From: Clostridia bacterium
GTDB lineage: Bacteria; Bacillota; Clostridia; Christensenellales; CAG-138
Reading direction: 5' to 3'
Assembly (NCBI GenBank): GCA_017524445.1
Contig: JAFXVP010000053.1
Location: forward strand, 41,504-105,503
Length of the DNA stretch: 64,000 bases
Part shown: piece after piece, positions 26,224 to 33,735 of the stretch
Numbering within the stretch: position 1 is the first letter of the stretch
Layout: each line of letters opens with the position of its first letter
Program-made: the position numbers and the translations under genes
Notes under the pieces: model-generated
Databases searched by the model: none
The model's input: only the letters and a program-made list of their open reading frames with translations
Told to the model about the DNA's origin: nothing

Positions 26224-26262
26224 TTGACAGGAGATATAGCTTAATATAATAAGTTTTTGAAA

Positions 26263-26297
26263 AGGGCTTGCCAAGCATATTTGTATTGGCAAGCCCT
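26263..26297. terminator. Perfect inverted repeat, probable terminator hairpin
   Basis: AGGGCTTGCCAA and TTGGCAAGCCCT form a 12-bp perfect stem with an 11-base loop. On the + strand no T-run follows, while on the - strand TTTTC follows, so it may act mainly against antisense transcription. Confidence 0.5.
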
Positions 26298-26331
26298 GAC
26301 GCTTTCTTAGAGAATAAGAGGAGTAATCATT

Positions 26332-26360
26332 TTGACAATTGCATGGAAAAGCACTATAAT
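26332..26360 (+). promoter_or_regulatory. Consensus sigma-A promoter of the first ECF sigma gene
   Basis: TTGACA (26332-26337), 17 bases, TATAAT (26355-26360): both hexamers are perfect. The expected transcription start (about 26367) falls only 0-3 bases before the ATG at 26369. Confidence 0.85.
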
Positions 26361-26368
26361 ATCAGCGT

Positions 26369-26878
26369 ATGAACCGCGAAAAGATCATCGAAGCGTATAT
26401 CGAGAATATCAATCCGCTGCGCGCGTATGCGTACAGCGTGGTTCATAATGCCGACGACGCGGACGACGTCGTGCAGGAGGTCGCGGTTCGCATCATTCAA
26501 GCGACGGATGCGGGCATGGAGATTCAGCATCCGAAGGCGTTTCTGTTTCGCTGCACGCGTAACCTTGCGATCGACCTCATGCGAAAAAGACGGGATATCC
26601 CGCAGGACGACGAGGTCATGGAGCGGACGGCAAAAACGGAGCCCGACATCCGGGACGCAGATTTCAGAATGTCGCTCGAGCAGTACATCGGCACGTGGGA
26701 GCCGGAGATGAAGGAGGCGTTCATCCGGCATTACTTTGAGTTCGAGCCGCTGAACAGCATCGCCGAGGATCTCGGCATGAAGCCCGCGACGCTGCGCGCC
26801 CGGTTCCACCGGATGCGGAACAAGATCCCGAAGAGCATCTTTCTCACGATGCTCATTCTGCACAATTTACATTTCTGA
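26369..26878 (+). CDS. ECF-type RNA polymerase sigma factor
   Basis: A 169-aa sigma-70 family protein with region 2 (A-Y-A-Y-S-V-V-H-N-A-D-D-A-D-D-V-V-Q-E-V, then F-L-F-R-C-T-R-N-L-A-I-D) and region 4 (F-I-R-H-Y-F-E-F-E-P-L-N-S-I-A-E-D-L-G-M-K-P-A-T-L-R-A-R). The N-terminus fits ECF factors, so ATG 26369 is the natural start even though no Shine-Dalgarno precedes it and the promoter leaves essentially no 5' leader. The gene downstream encodes its probable membrane anti-sigma partner. Confidence 0.88.
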   Translation: MNREKIIEAYIENINPLRAYAYSVVHNADDADDVVQEVAVRIIQATDAGMEIQHPKAFLFRCTRNLAIDLMRKRRDIPQDDEVMERTAKTEPDIRDADFRMSLEQYIGTWEPEMKEAFIRHYFEFEPLNSIAEDLGMKPATLRARFHRMRNKIPKSIFLTMLILHNLHF

Positions 26879-26927
26879 CCGTCACAAAGAGAGCATCCGA
26901 TCCGTCTAAACTTTTGAGGAACGCGCA

Positions 26928-28199
26928 ATGAAGAGGTCCGAACCGGAACAATACCTATACGAGCATCCGAATCTTCTGGACGATTCGTTCTCGGTCTCGA
27001 TGACCGAAGCCGAACAATGGGCAAAGGAGCACCCCGTTTCGGCTTCGGAGTTCGTTCGGCGCGCCAAAGAAAAGCATCCGGAGATCCCGGCGGAACAATG
27101 GGCGGACTTTGAAAAAGCCGCGGCAAAGCGGGACAAAACCGCGCGCAAAGCGCCGGTCGTGCGCTTCCGCTGGTGGTATGTCGCGGTCGCGGCGGTCGTT
27201 CTGATCGTGCTGACCTTTACGCTGGTCCCGCCTGCACGGGCATGGGCGGAAAGTGTCATTCGCTACATTGTCACCGTATTCGACGGCGGTATTGACATCA
27301 CAAAGGAGGGAGAAAGCTTTATACATGGAACACCCATGCCGGAAGAACTCATACCGTCGCCTCCGACCGAAATTGATACCGAATATCCCAATACCAAAAC
27401 ATATCAGACAGTATCCGAGTTCATTCAGGAAACCGGCTATTGTCCTGTTATCGTTTCTGCGGAAGATCTCTCCATCAAGGAGATTCAGTATGAATGGGAG
27501 GAAGGTGCGTATGGACAGCTTGGTATTACGTATGAGAGTCAAAACGGCGTTCTGTTCTATATTTGGCAGTTTTGGGGTGATGAACAGGGCGGCACCATCT
27601 TCCAAGAGGAAAATGATGTCCTTGTACAAACGACTGCGTTGGACGGAAGACAAGTGGTCGGATACAAGAACGATGCAGACAACAAATATGCATTTTCGAT
27701 CCTGTTGGACGAAACCAGTCTCCTGATCCTGTATCACGGCGATTATGATTATCAAACGCTGCTCAACAATCTGCAATACACGGAAGAAGAACCGGATGAT
27801 ACGCTGGAGATCACGTTCCCCGGAATTTCGGAATTCACCGAAAAGACCGGTTATCATCCGGTCGTGTTCGTAACGGATGCGTTCACCGTCAAGGAAGTAT
27901 ACTATCAATCGGTACCGAACGTGTTTGACAAATCGTGTACCACATATGAGAACGAACAAGGCACACGCATCTACTTCTGGCAAACGTGGGGCAATGAGCA
28001 GGGTACTACCATTTTCGAAAATGAAGACGACGTCTTCGTACAAACGACTGCGCTTGACGGCAGACAGGTGGTTGGCTATGCGGATTCCAAAAACGGTGAA
28101 TACGTATTGGCGATCCTGCTCGAAGATTCCAATATAATCATTATGTATCTTGGCGACGTGAATTATCAAACCATCCTCGACGCGCTGCAATACTCTTAA
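26928..28199 (+). CDS. Membrane anti-sigma-like protein with two DUF4367-like repeats
   Basis: A 423-aa protein. Residues 1-75 are cytoplasmic and charged, residues about 83-105 (W-W-Y-V-A-V-A-A-V-V-L-I-V-L) form one membrane segment, and the rest is outside. The external part holds two copies of a domain (about 165-285 and 300-423) sharing E-F-x-x-x-T-G-Y, F-Y-I/F-W-Q-x-W-G-x-E-Q-G and V-Q-T-T-A-L-D-G-R-Q-V-V-G-Y, with almost the same nucleotide sequence in that last motif, so it arose by internal duplication. The topology and position after an ECF gene suggest a sensing anti-sigma factor. The DUF4367 assignment is from memory. Confidence 0.75.
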   Translation: MKRSEPEQYLYEHPNLLDDSFSVSMTEAEQWAKEHPVSASEFVRRAKEKHPEIPAEQWADFEKAAAKRDKTARKAPVVRFRWWYVAVAAVVLIVLTFTLVPPARAWAESVIRYIVTVFDGGIDITKEGESFIHGTPMPEELIPSPPTEIDTEYPNTKTYQTVSEFIQETGYCPVIVSAEDLSIKEIQYEWEEGAYGQLGITYESQNGVLFYIWQFWGDEQGGTIFQEENDVLVQTTALDGRQVVGYKNDADNKYAFSILLDETSLLILYHGDYDYQTLLNNLQYTEEEPDDTLEITFPGISEFTEKTGYHPVVFVTDAFTVKEVYYQSVPNVFDKSCTTYENEQGTRIYFWQTWGNEQGTTIFENEDDVFVQTTALDGRQVVGYADSKNGEYVLAILLEDSNIIIMYLGDVNYQTILDALQYS

Positions 28200-28215
28200 A
28201 CAAAGCGATCTCTTT

Positions 28216-28241
28216 GAGCGGCAACACAGCCGCTCTTTTTT
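28216..28241 (+). terminator. Terminator of the first sigma/anti-sigma operon
   Basis: GAGCGGC-AACACA-GCCGCTC followed by TTTTTT, a textbook intrinsic terminator 17 bases after the stop. Confidence 0.9.
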
Positions 28242-28314
28242 CTCTGCACGAGAAAAAAGATTGATTCTCGTTCATGAATGGCGGAGAAGGACGGCCGCAT
28301 TGTTTTCACAGAAA

Positions 28315-28367
28315 TTACATTTTGGTTACAATGGATTCGGGCGGAAATGCACGAAATATGGTAAACT
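28315..28367 (+). promoter_or_regulatory. Operator-promoter of the two-component genes (TTACA direct repeats)
   Basis: TTACA occurs at 28315 and 28326, spaced 11 bp, and a -10-like TAAACT starts at 28362, which is 36 bp after the start of the second TTACA. The same spacing recurs upstream of the lipoprotein clusters at 30578 and 42081. Direct repeats on one face of the helix are typical of OmpR/PhoB-family regulators, so this probably reports autoregulation. Confidence 0.65.
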
Positions 28368-28394
28368 GTTGTCAAAGAACCGAAGGAGAATGCC

Positions 28395-29057
28395 ATGAAA
28401 AATAGGATTCTTGTGGTGGAGGACGACGCAGCGATCCGCGACGCGGTGCTTTTGAATCTGCAGTTTGCGGATTACGACGCCGTCGCGTTTGACGACGGAA
28501 AGAAAGCCGCGGACGCGCTCGAATGCGATCACGCGTACGACCTTGCGCTTTTGGATATCATGCTGCCCGGCATGGACGGGTTCGAGTTGTTCGGGCTTAT
28601 GGAGCAGTACAGTATTCCGGTCATCTATATGACGGCAAAGACCGATTCCGCGTCCGAAATCAAAGGTCTTCGCGACGGCGCGGAAGACTATATTGTCAAG
28701 CCCTTCGATCCGCTGACATTGATGGTGCGCATCGAAAAGGTCCTGAAGCGCGTGGGCAAGTGGAACGCCGTCTACCGCGTGCGCGACGTCGTGGTCAACA
28801 CCGAAACGCATACGGTCACGAAGGACGGCGAGCCTGTCGAACTGCAGCCGCTGGAATTTGACGTGCTGATCGCGCTTTTGCGGCACAAGAACATGACCGT
28901 CTCGCGGGAGCGGCTGCTCTCCGAAGTGTGGGGCTTTGATTATCTCGGCGAGACGCGCATGGTGGACGTCAAGATCTCCGCGCTCAGAAAAAAGCTCGGT
29001 CTGGAGGACGCGATCCGCGCGATCCCCAAACTCGGCTATCGGTTGGAGGAACGATAG
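28395..29057 (+). CDS. OmpR-family response regulator
   Basis: A 220-aa regulator with a receiver domain (I-L-V-V-E-D-D-A-A-I-R-D; phosphoacceptor Asp54 in A-L-L-D-I-M-L-P-G-M-D-G; T in Y-M-T-A-K; K in I-V-K-P-F-D-P) and a winged-helix DNA-binding domain (V-E-L-Q-P-L-E-F-D-V-L-I-A-L-L, S-R-E-R-L-L-S-E-V-W-G, T-R-M-V-D-V-K-I-S-A-L-R-K-K-L). GAAGGAGAATGCC precedes the ATG. It is directly followed by its kinase. Conserved TTACA repeats upstream of itself and of the lipoprotein blocks make it the likely controller of the array. Confidence 0.93.
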   Translation: MKNRILVVEDDAAIRDAVLLNLQFADYDAVAFDDGKKAADALECDHAYDLALLDIMLPGMDGFELFGLMEQYSIPVIYMTAKTDSASEIKGLRDGAEDYIVKPFDPLTLMVRIEKVLKRVGKWNAVYRVRDVVVNTETHTVTKDGEPVELQPLEFDVLIALLRHKNMTVSRERLLSEVWGFDYLGETRMVDVKISALRKKLGLEDAIRAIPKLGYRLEER

Positions 29058-30440
29058 ATGAAGCTAAGTAATCGCATTACAATTCTTTGTTCTTCCGTGC
29101 TTGCGGCGGTGATCCTGTCGGTCACGGTCGCGCTTTTGCTGTTTGCGAAAAACACGATCCTGTCTTTGTCCAATGAACAGGTGCAGCGAAAGCAGCAGAC
29201 CCTTCGCACGTCGTTTTCCGAAATGGCGAACTACTATGCGGCGAACAGCGATTCCGACGCCGTGCATACGTCGCTGGTCCGCTATTGCTTCACGCGATTT
29301 TCCGATCAGACCTCCGTGCTGATGAAGGACGGGGAGACGGTGGTTTCCAGCGTGATCGTGGATCCGTCGGCATACGTGCAAAAGGACGGCGTGGATTACG
29401 GCGAGGCGATGCCGGTCGCGGTCACGGTGCAGGGGCGGCGGCTTCTAATCGCGGGAAGCAGCACGTCAATCGGCGGTAAGACCTACGACGTGTATGTGGT
29501 CGAGGATATCTCGGACGTGTATACGCGCATTCGGCGCATGGCGTGGATTTTTGCGGGCGTCAGCGTCGCGACGATCGCGCTCGGCGCGTTTGTTGTGATG
29601 GCACTGGTCCGAAAGAGCACAAAACCGGTCACCGCGCTGTCCGAAGCCGCGCGCGAGATCGCCGACGGCGCGTATGAGAAACGTGTTGCGGTACGAACGA
29701 AGGATGAGATCGGCGCACTCGGCGAAGACTTCAACCGCATGGCGGACGCGGTCGAAACGAAGATCTCCGAGCTCGAAGAGCGCAATGAGCGGCAGCGCCT
29801 GTTCATCGGCGGCGTGACCCATGAATTCAAAACGCCGCTTACAGGTCTTTTGCTCCATGCGGGGCTGTTGCGGCGCGCGAATCTCAGTGACGACGAACGT
29901 GACGCGTCGCTTGCGCACATCGAATCGCAGACGGCATGGCTCGAACGGCTGACGCAGAACCTTTTGAAGCTCACGACATCTGACGATGAGATCGAATTGC
30001 AAGCCGTCCATATTCCGGATCTTTTGGATGAGGTCAAAGACGGCGTCGAGCCAAAACTGAACGAACGCGGCGCGACGCTTTCAGTGCAGTGCGAAACGGA
30101 GACGCTGACACTGAATCCCGAGCTATGGCGCTCGCTTCTCAACAATCTGATCGTCAACGCGGCAAACGCCTACGATGCAGACGCAGAGGAAAAGCCGATC
30201 ACACTTACCGTCAAGGACAAGACGTTTTCCGTTACCGATTATGGGCGCGGGATTCCGACGGAAGCGCAAAGCCGTATCTTCGAACCATTCTTCCGCGTGG
30301 ATAAATCCCGCAGCAAAAAGCAGGGCGGCAGCGGGCTCGGTCTTGCGCTCGTCAAGGCGATCGCCGACGCGCACGGCGCAAGCGTTACCGTGGAAAGCGA
30401 GGAGGGAAAGGGGACCACGGTGTCGGTTTTACTGCCTTGA
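29058..30440 (+). CDS. Sensor histidine kinase
   Basis: A 460-aa kinase with two membrane segments (about 8-30 and 160-184) that enclose an extracellular sensor of some 130 residues. A HAMP linker follows (about 185-240). The phosphoacceptor His255 lies in G-G-V-T-H-E-F-K-T-P-L, the N box in L-L-N-N-L-I-V-N-A-A-N-A-Y, and the G boxes in D-Y-G-R-G-I-P and G-G-S-G-L-G-L-A-L-V. The ATG follows the regulator stop directly. The stop codon sits in the loop of a 16-bp perfect inverted repeat (30421-30456). The stimulus is unknown; an envelope signal fits the lipoprotein targets. Confidence 0.93.
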   Translation: MKLSNRITILCSSVLAAVILSVTVALLLFAKNTILSLSNEQVQRKQQTLRTSFSEMANYYAANSDSDAVHTSLVRYCFTRFSDQTSVLMKDGETVVSSVIVDPSAYVQKDGVDYGEAMPVAVTVQGRRLLIAGSSTSIGGKTYDVYVVEDISDVYTRIRRMAWIFAGVSVATIALGAFVVMALVRKSTKPVTALSEAAREIADGAYEKRVAVRTKDEIGALGEDFNRMADAVETKISELEERNERQRLFIGGVTHEFKTPLTGLLLHAGLLRRANLSDDERDASLAHIESQTAWLERLTQNLLKLTTSDDEIELQAVHIPDLLDEVKDGVEPKLNERGATLSVQCETETLTLNPELWRSLLNNLIVNAANAYDADAEEKPITLTVKDKTFSVTDYGRGIPTEAQSRIFEPFFRVDKSRSKKQGGSGLGLALVKAIADAHGASVTVESEEGKGTTVSVLLP

Positions 30441-30456
30441 GGCAGTAAAACCGACA
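30421..30456. repeat. 16-bp perfect inverted repeat spanning the kinase stop codon
   Basis: TGTCGGTTTTACTGCC and GGCAGTAAAACCGACA are exact reverse complements with loop TTGA, and the TGA of that loop is the end of the kinase gene. There is no T-run after it, so it is not a standard terminator. Confidence 0.75.
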
Positions 30457-30477
30457 GTTATGATTGCCTTGCGGTAT

Positions 30478-30540
30478 GTAGGGACGACCATTGGTCGTCC
30501 GTACCGATGTTTTCGACGGACGTGCAATGCACGTCCCTAC
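30478..30540. repeat. GTAGGGACG-family repeat, two-stem form
   Basis: A 63-bp element with terminal inverted repeats GTAGGGACG / CGTCCCTAC and two inner palindromes around CATTG and CAATG. It is the double form of the single stem found after cbiF (5075-5100). Confidence 0.75.
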
Positions 30541-30577
30541 AGATTGACTGCAGCCGCGATGGCCTGACACATTTTCA

Positions 30578-30630
30578 TTACAGTTTCATTACAGTTTGAT
30601 GATGTCTTTCCCGTTGCCTGTCGGTATGCT
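30578..30630 (+). promoter_or_regulatory. Operator-promoter of lipoprotein block A
   Basis: TTTCATTACAG is present twice in tandem, placing TTACA at 30578 and 30589 (11-bp period). A -10-like TATGCT starts at 30625, 36 bp after the second TTACA, and the surrounding GGTATGCTGAAAGC resembles the element at 42148. It lies directly after the kinase gene and upstream of the first six array genes. Confidence 0.7.
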
Positions 30631-30661
30631 GAAAGCAGAAACCGAGAAAAGGAGTGATTCC

Positions 30662-32137
30662 ATGAAGAAACGCATTGTTATCATACTCTTTGCAGCGCTT
30701 CTGCTTCTCTGCGCCTGTCAGCCGACACCGGATAATCCAATTGTGATCGGAAAGGATCAGACAGGCATGCTTGAGCAGGCAAAGAAACCGATCCCGGAAG
30801 ACCGGAAAAACCTGTCGATCCGCGATCGGCTCGGCGCACCGGAGCGTCTGACGTATTCCCATCATAAGGGCAATTGGACGATCGAAGCGGACGCCGAGGT
30901 CGTCGTGCCGGACGCGGAGCTTCCGATCGTACGCGTGTTCCCGATGGACTTCGATCAGCAGACCGTTTCCGGACTCTGGACGCTGCTTGTCGGCGACGTG
31001 CCGATGGAGATAAAGCTGTATGAACGCACCAAGGACGAGATCGCGTCGCACATACAGATCCTGACGGCCGCCATCGACGACGGCAGGCTTGCCGACTATC
31101 ATTTCGCATCCCGTGAGGAAGCGGAGCAGGCGATCGAGGTGCTGAAACGGCAGTATCGGGAAGCGCCGGACGTTGCTTCCGGCGATCCGGCGGACGGAAC
31201 GCTTCTGAAGGGCGCGTATCTGGATGACAACGGAAAGGAAGCTTCGACCCGCACGTATCTCGATGCGGAATCGTATGAAACGGGCTATCGGTTTTCCGTT
31301 ACCAACAGCGGCACCAACAGAGAACCCGTCATCAAAAAGTCCTATGACGAGTACGGCAGAGAGATCGGTTTCTCTACGCTTCCGGTGTCGAGCGGGGGAT
31401 CCTTTTCCTTCGTTAAGGGCAGCGAGCCGGAGATCGTCTGCTATATCTATGAGCGCGAGTTGTCGTTTTCGGACGGCTGCCCGGAGGAGGGCGGCAAAGC
31501 GCTTACGATCACGCCTAAAGATGCAAAGGCGTTTGCGGAGGATTTTCTGCAGAAAGCGGGCATGGACGGATCGTATCGCGCGCAGCGCATCTTTCTGATC
31601 CGGGACTACGAATCAACACAATATTCGTACCGGGTCGTCTGTTCCCACCTGGTGACCGGCTGCGAAACTCTGATGGCGGGCAATGTGATAGACTTCGATG
31701 AGGATGACATTTACGCGCCGACGTGGCAATTGGAAACGCTGTTGCTGGACGTCAACTGTAACGGCATCTACTATATCCGGTTCAACTGTCCGCTTGCGAT
31801 CGGCGACGCGATCACGGAGCAGTCGAATCTGCTGCCGTTTTCCGAAATCAAAGCGATCATGAAGAAGATGCTTCCCATCATTTACAGAAACGACAGTCCC
31901 GATGAAAACAGCGATATCATAACAGAAATGCGGATCAACCGCGTGGAGCTCGGGCTTTGGCGCGTGCGCATACAGGACAAGATCGATCAGGGCATGCTGA
32001 TCCCCGTCTGGGCGTTTTATGCGTATAAAACGGAGCGCGATCCGAACGGGATGTTTGACGAAACGGTCAGCTATCTGCCGATCCTGCTCATCAACGCCGT
32101 CGACGGCTCGATCATCGATCCCGCGAAGGGATATTGA
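30662..32137 (+). CDS. Array lipoprotein 1 (block A, CQPTP head)
   Basis: A 491-aa secreted lipoprotein; ATG 30662 is chosen because AAAAGGAG precedes it and all paralogues start M-K-R/K there. The signal ends L-L-C-A-C with lipidated Cys19, followed by Q-P-T-P-D. Family landmarks are L-G-A-P-E-R, a Q-Y-R-E-A-P linker, L-L-P-F-S-E-I before the last third, R-V-E-L-G-L-W-R-V-R and the tail I-N-A-V-D-G-S-I-I-D-P-A-K-G-Y. The middle segment (E-T-G-Y-R-F-S-V-T-N-S-G-T-N) is closest to array members 10 and 19. It is the first gene after the operator at 30578. The fold and ligand are unknown; the family recalls DUF6034, unverified. Confidence 0.85.
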   Translation: MKKRIVIILFAALLLLCACQPTPDNPIVIGKDQTGMLEQAKKPIPEDRKNLSIRDRLGAPERLTYSHHKGNWTIEADAEVVVPDAELPIVRVFPMDFDQQTVSGLWTLLVGDVPMEIKLYERTKDEIASHIQILTAAIDDGRLADYHFASREEAEQAIEVLKRQYREAPDVASGDPADGTLLKGAYLDDNGKEASTRTYLDAESYETGYRFSVTNSGTNREPVIKKSYDEYGREIGFSTLPVSSGGSFSFVKGSEPEIVCYIYERELSFSDGCPEEGGKALTITPKDAKAFAEDFLQKAGMDGSYRAQRIFLIRDYESTQYSYRVVCSHLVTGCETLMAGNVIDFDEDDIYAPTWQLETLLLDVNCNGIYYIRFNCPLAIGDAITEQSNLLPFSEIKAIMKKMLPIIYRNDSPDENSDIITEMRINRVELGLWRVRIQDKIDQGMLIPVWAFYAYKTERDPNGMFDETVSYLPILLINAVDGSIIDPAKGY

Positions 32138-32157
32138 GCAAGGGCGGGCTTATTTGA

Positions 32158-32262
32158 CCTCCACCTGACGGGGGAGGTGGATCGCGAAGCGAGACGGAGG
32201 GGGAGAAAAAAGACTACCCTCCCACCGCAAGCGGTCCCCCCTCCCTGACAAGGGAGGGTGGC
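32158..32262. repeat. Composite REP-like inverted repeat between array genes 1 and 2
   Basis: Several nested stems: CCTCCACC..GGAGGTGG, ATCGCGAAGCGA, ACCGCAAGCGGT and CTCCCTGACAAGGGAG, with GGAGGGGGAG in the left half complementary to CCCCCCTCC in the right half. It fills the largest gap inside block A and has no open reading frame. Confidence 0.7.
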
Positions 32263-32286
32263 AGAAAACCGAATCGGAGGTAAACT

Positions 32287-33732
32287 ATGAAACGCATCAT
32301 TTCATTATTGCTTATAGCATTGTTATTCGCCGCCTGTCAGCCCACGCCGGAGGAGCCGGTCGTGCTGCAGAAGGATCAGGACCTGATGATCCAAAAGGGC
32401 GAAGCCACACAGCCGCCCGAAGAGCAGTATACTCCGCCGGAGGCGCCGGAGCGGTGGCAATACGATTACGAGGAAGGCGCGCTGACGGTGCACGTCGACG
32501 CAAAGGTCACCGTGCCGGACGTACCGCTGCCGATGGCAAAGATGCGCGCGCAGGGCTTCGATCAGGACGCCGTGCGGCGCTTGCTGAAGTATCTTGCAAA
32601 CGGCGAAACGATGATCACAAGCCGCACACAGACGGTCGCGACCAAGGAGCAGATCGCGGCCGACCTCGAACAGGCGATGCAGATGCTGGAGGACGGAAGC
32701 TACAAGGACGCCGACATCACCGAGGAGGAATGGAAGGAGCATATCGCAGACCTTCAGGGGCAGTATAAAAAAGCGCCGTTTGAGGCGGACGCGAAGCAGC
32801 CGGAAAACGGCGAGACCGACGGGACGTTTTATCTGCAGGAGAGGTCCGGCATTCAGTACAACTGCCTCGAAGCGCACACGGACAGCGCGATCATTTGGAT
32901 ATGGTCCCCGCTGCACGCGGATTTCGACGCGTCGTTCCGATATGAGCGCGGCGATATTCCGTACTATACGATGAACGGCGCGGTCGAGCTGTTTCCCGAT
33001 TCCGAGCAGTCCGACAAGATCGGGCTGACCTACGCGGAAGCCATGCAAAAGGTACGGGAGATCATCAACGCGACGGGCGAACCGCTGACGGTGACGCACG
33101 TGTATCTGATCGGCGACCCGATGAACGGCAATGTGGACGGTATCGTGCAGGACGCAAAGCATTGGGCGTACGCCGTGCAATGTCAGCGCACCTACCGCGG
33201 CGTGACGGTCGCGGCGGGCGTGCCGGGAACGACGAGAACGGACGACGTGTATGCCATCGACTGGGAATACGAGACGATGACGATCATTTTGGACGACAAG
33301 GGCGTCGCGCGCGTGCAATGGCGGGAGCCGCTGACGGTCACCGAGCCGATCTCCGATTCGACCAATCTGCTGCCGTTCGACAGGATCGCGGAGATCGCGG
33401 AGCGCATGCTGCGCGTGGTCTATCTGCAGTATTCGGACGCGTCGCAGGAAGCATCGCAGCGGCGTGAGATCGCGGTCGACATCCGGGACATGAAGCTGGA
33501 GCTCATCCGCGTTCGCGAGCAGGACAGCGGCGCCGAAAAGAACGGCGTGCTGGTGCCGGTATGGGTGTGCTACGGCGATATTGTCGATACGGACTACTGG
33601 GACGGCGAGCCGGACGTGATGTACGCAAACTACGGCTGCGGCGGCGGGTGCATTTTCCGCGAGGGCGACGAGATCGTGCTCTGTATCAACGCGATCGACG
33701 GCAGTATTATTGATCCGCTTTTGGGGTATTGA
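32287..33732 (+). CDS. Array lipoprotein 2 (block A, CQPTP head)
   Basis: A 481-aa lipoprotein with signal M-K-R-I-I-S-L-L-L-I-A-L-L-F-A-A-C (Cys17) and head Q-P-T-P-E-E-P-V-V-L-Q-K-D. The linker is L-Q-G-Q-Y-K-K-A-P, then L-L-P-F-D-R-I and the tail I-N-A-I-D-G-S-I-I-D-P-L-L-G-Y. A Gly/Cys-rich insertion (Y-G-C-G-G-G-C) near residue 452 is unique in the array and could form a disulfide or bind metal. AATCGGAGG lies before the ATG. It comes after the REP-like element and 3 bases before the next member. Confidence 0.85.
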   Translation: MKRIISLLLIALLFAACQPTPEEPVVLQKDQDLMIQKGEATQPPEEQYTPPEAPERWQYDYEEGALTVHVDAKVTVPDVPLPMAKMRAQGFDQDAVRRLLKYLANGETMITSRTQTVATKEQIAADLEQAMQMLEDGSYKDADITEEEWKEHIADLQGQYKKAPFEADAKQPENGETDGTFYLQERSGIQYNCLEAHTDSAIIWIWSPLHADFDASFRYERGDIPYYTMNGAVELFPDSEQSDKIGLTYAEAMQKVREIINATGEPLTVTHVYLIGDPMNGNVDGIVQDAKHWAYAVQCQRTYRGVTVAAGVPGTTRTDDVYAIDWEYETMTIILDDKGVARVQWREPLTVTEPISDSTNLLPFDRIAEIAERMLRVVYLQYSDASQEASQRREIAVDIRDMKLELIRVREQDSGAEKNGVLVPVWVCYGDIVDTDYWDGEPDVMYANYGCGGGCIFREGDEIVLCINAIDGSIIDPLLGY

Positions 33733-33735
33733 GCC

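Noticed and set aside
26224..26250. Promoter TTGACA / TATAAT directly after the 71-aa gene
   Set aside because: The spacer is only 15 bases and a strong hairpin follows; the perfect promoter at 26332 explains the downstream gene better.
30477..30543. Small RNA gene in the two-stem element
   Set aside because: The palindromes match the repeat after cbiF and have inverted ends, which fits a mobile repeat; no promoter or terminator of its own is visible.
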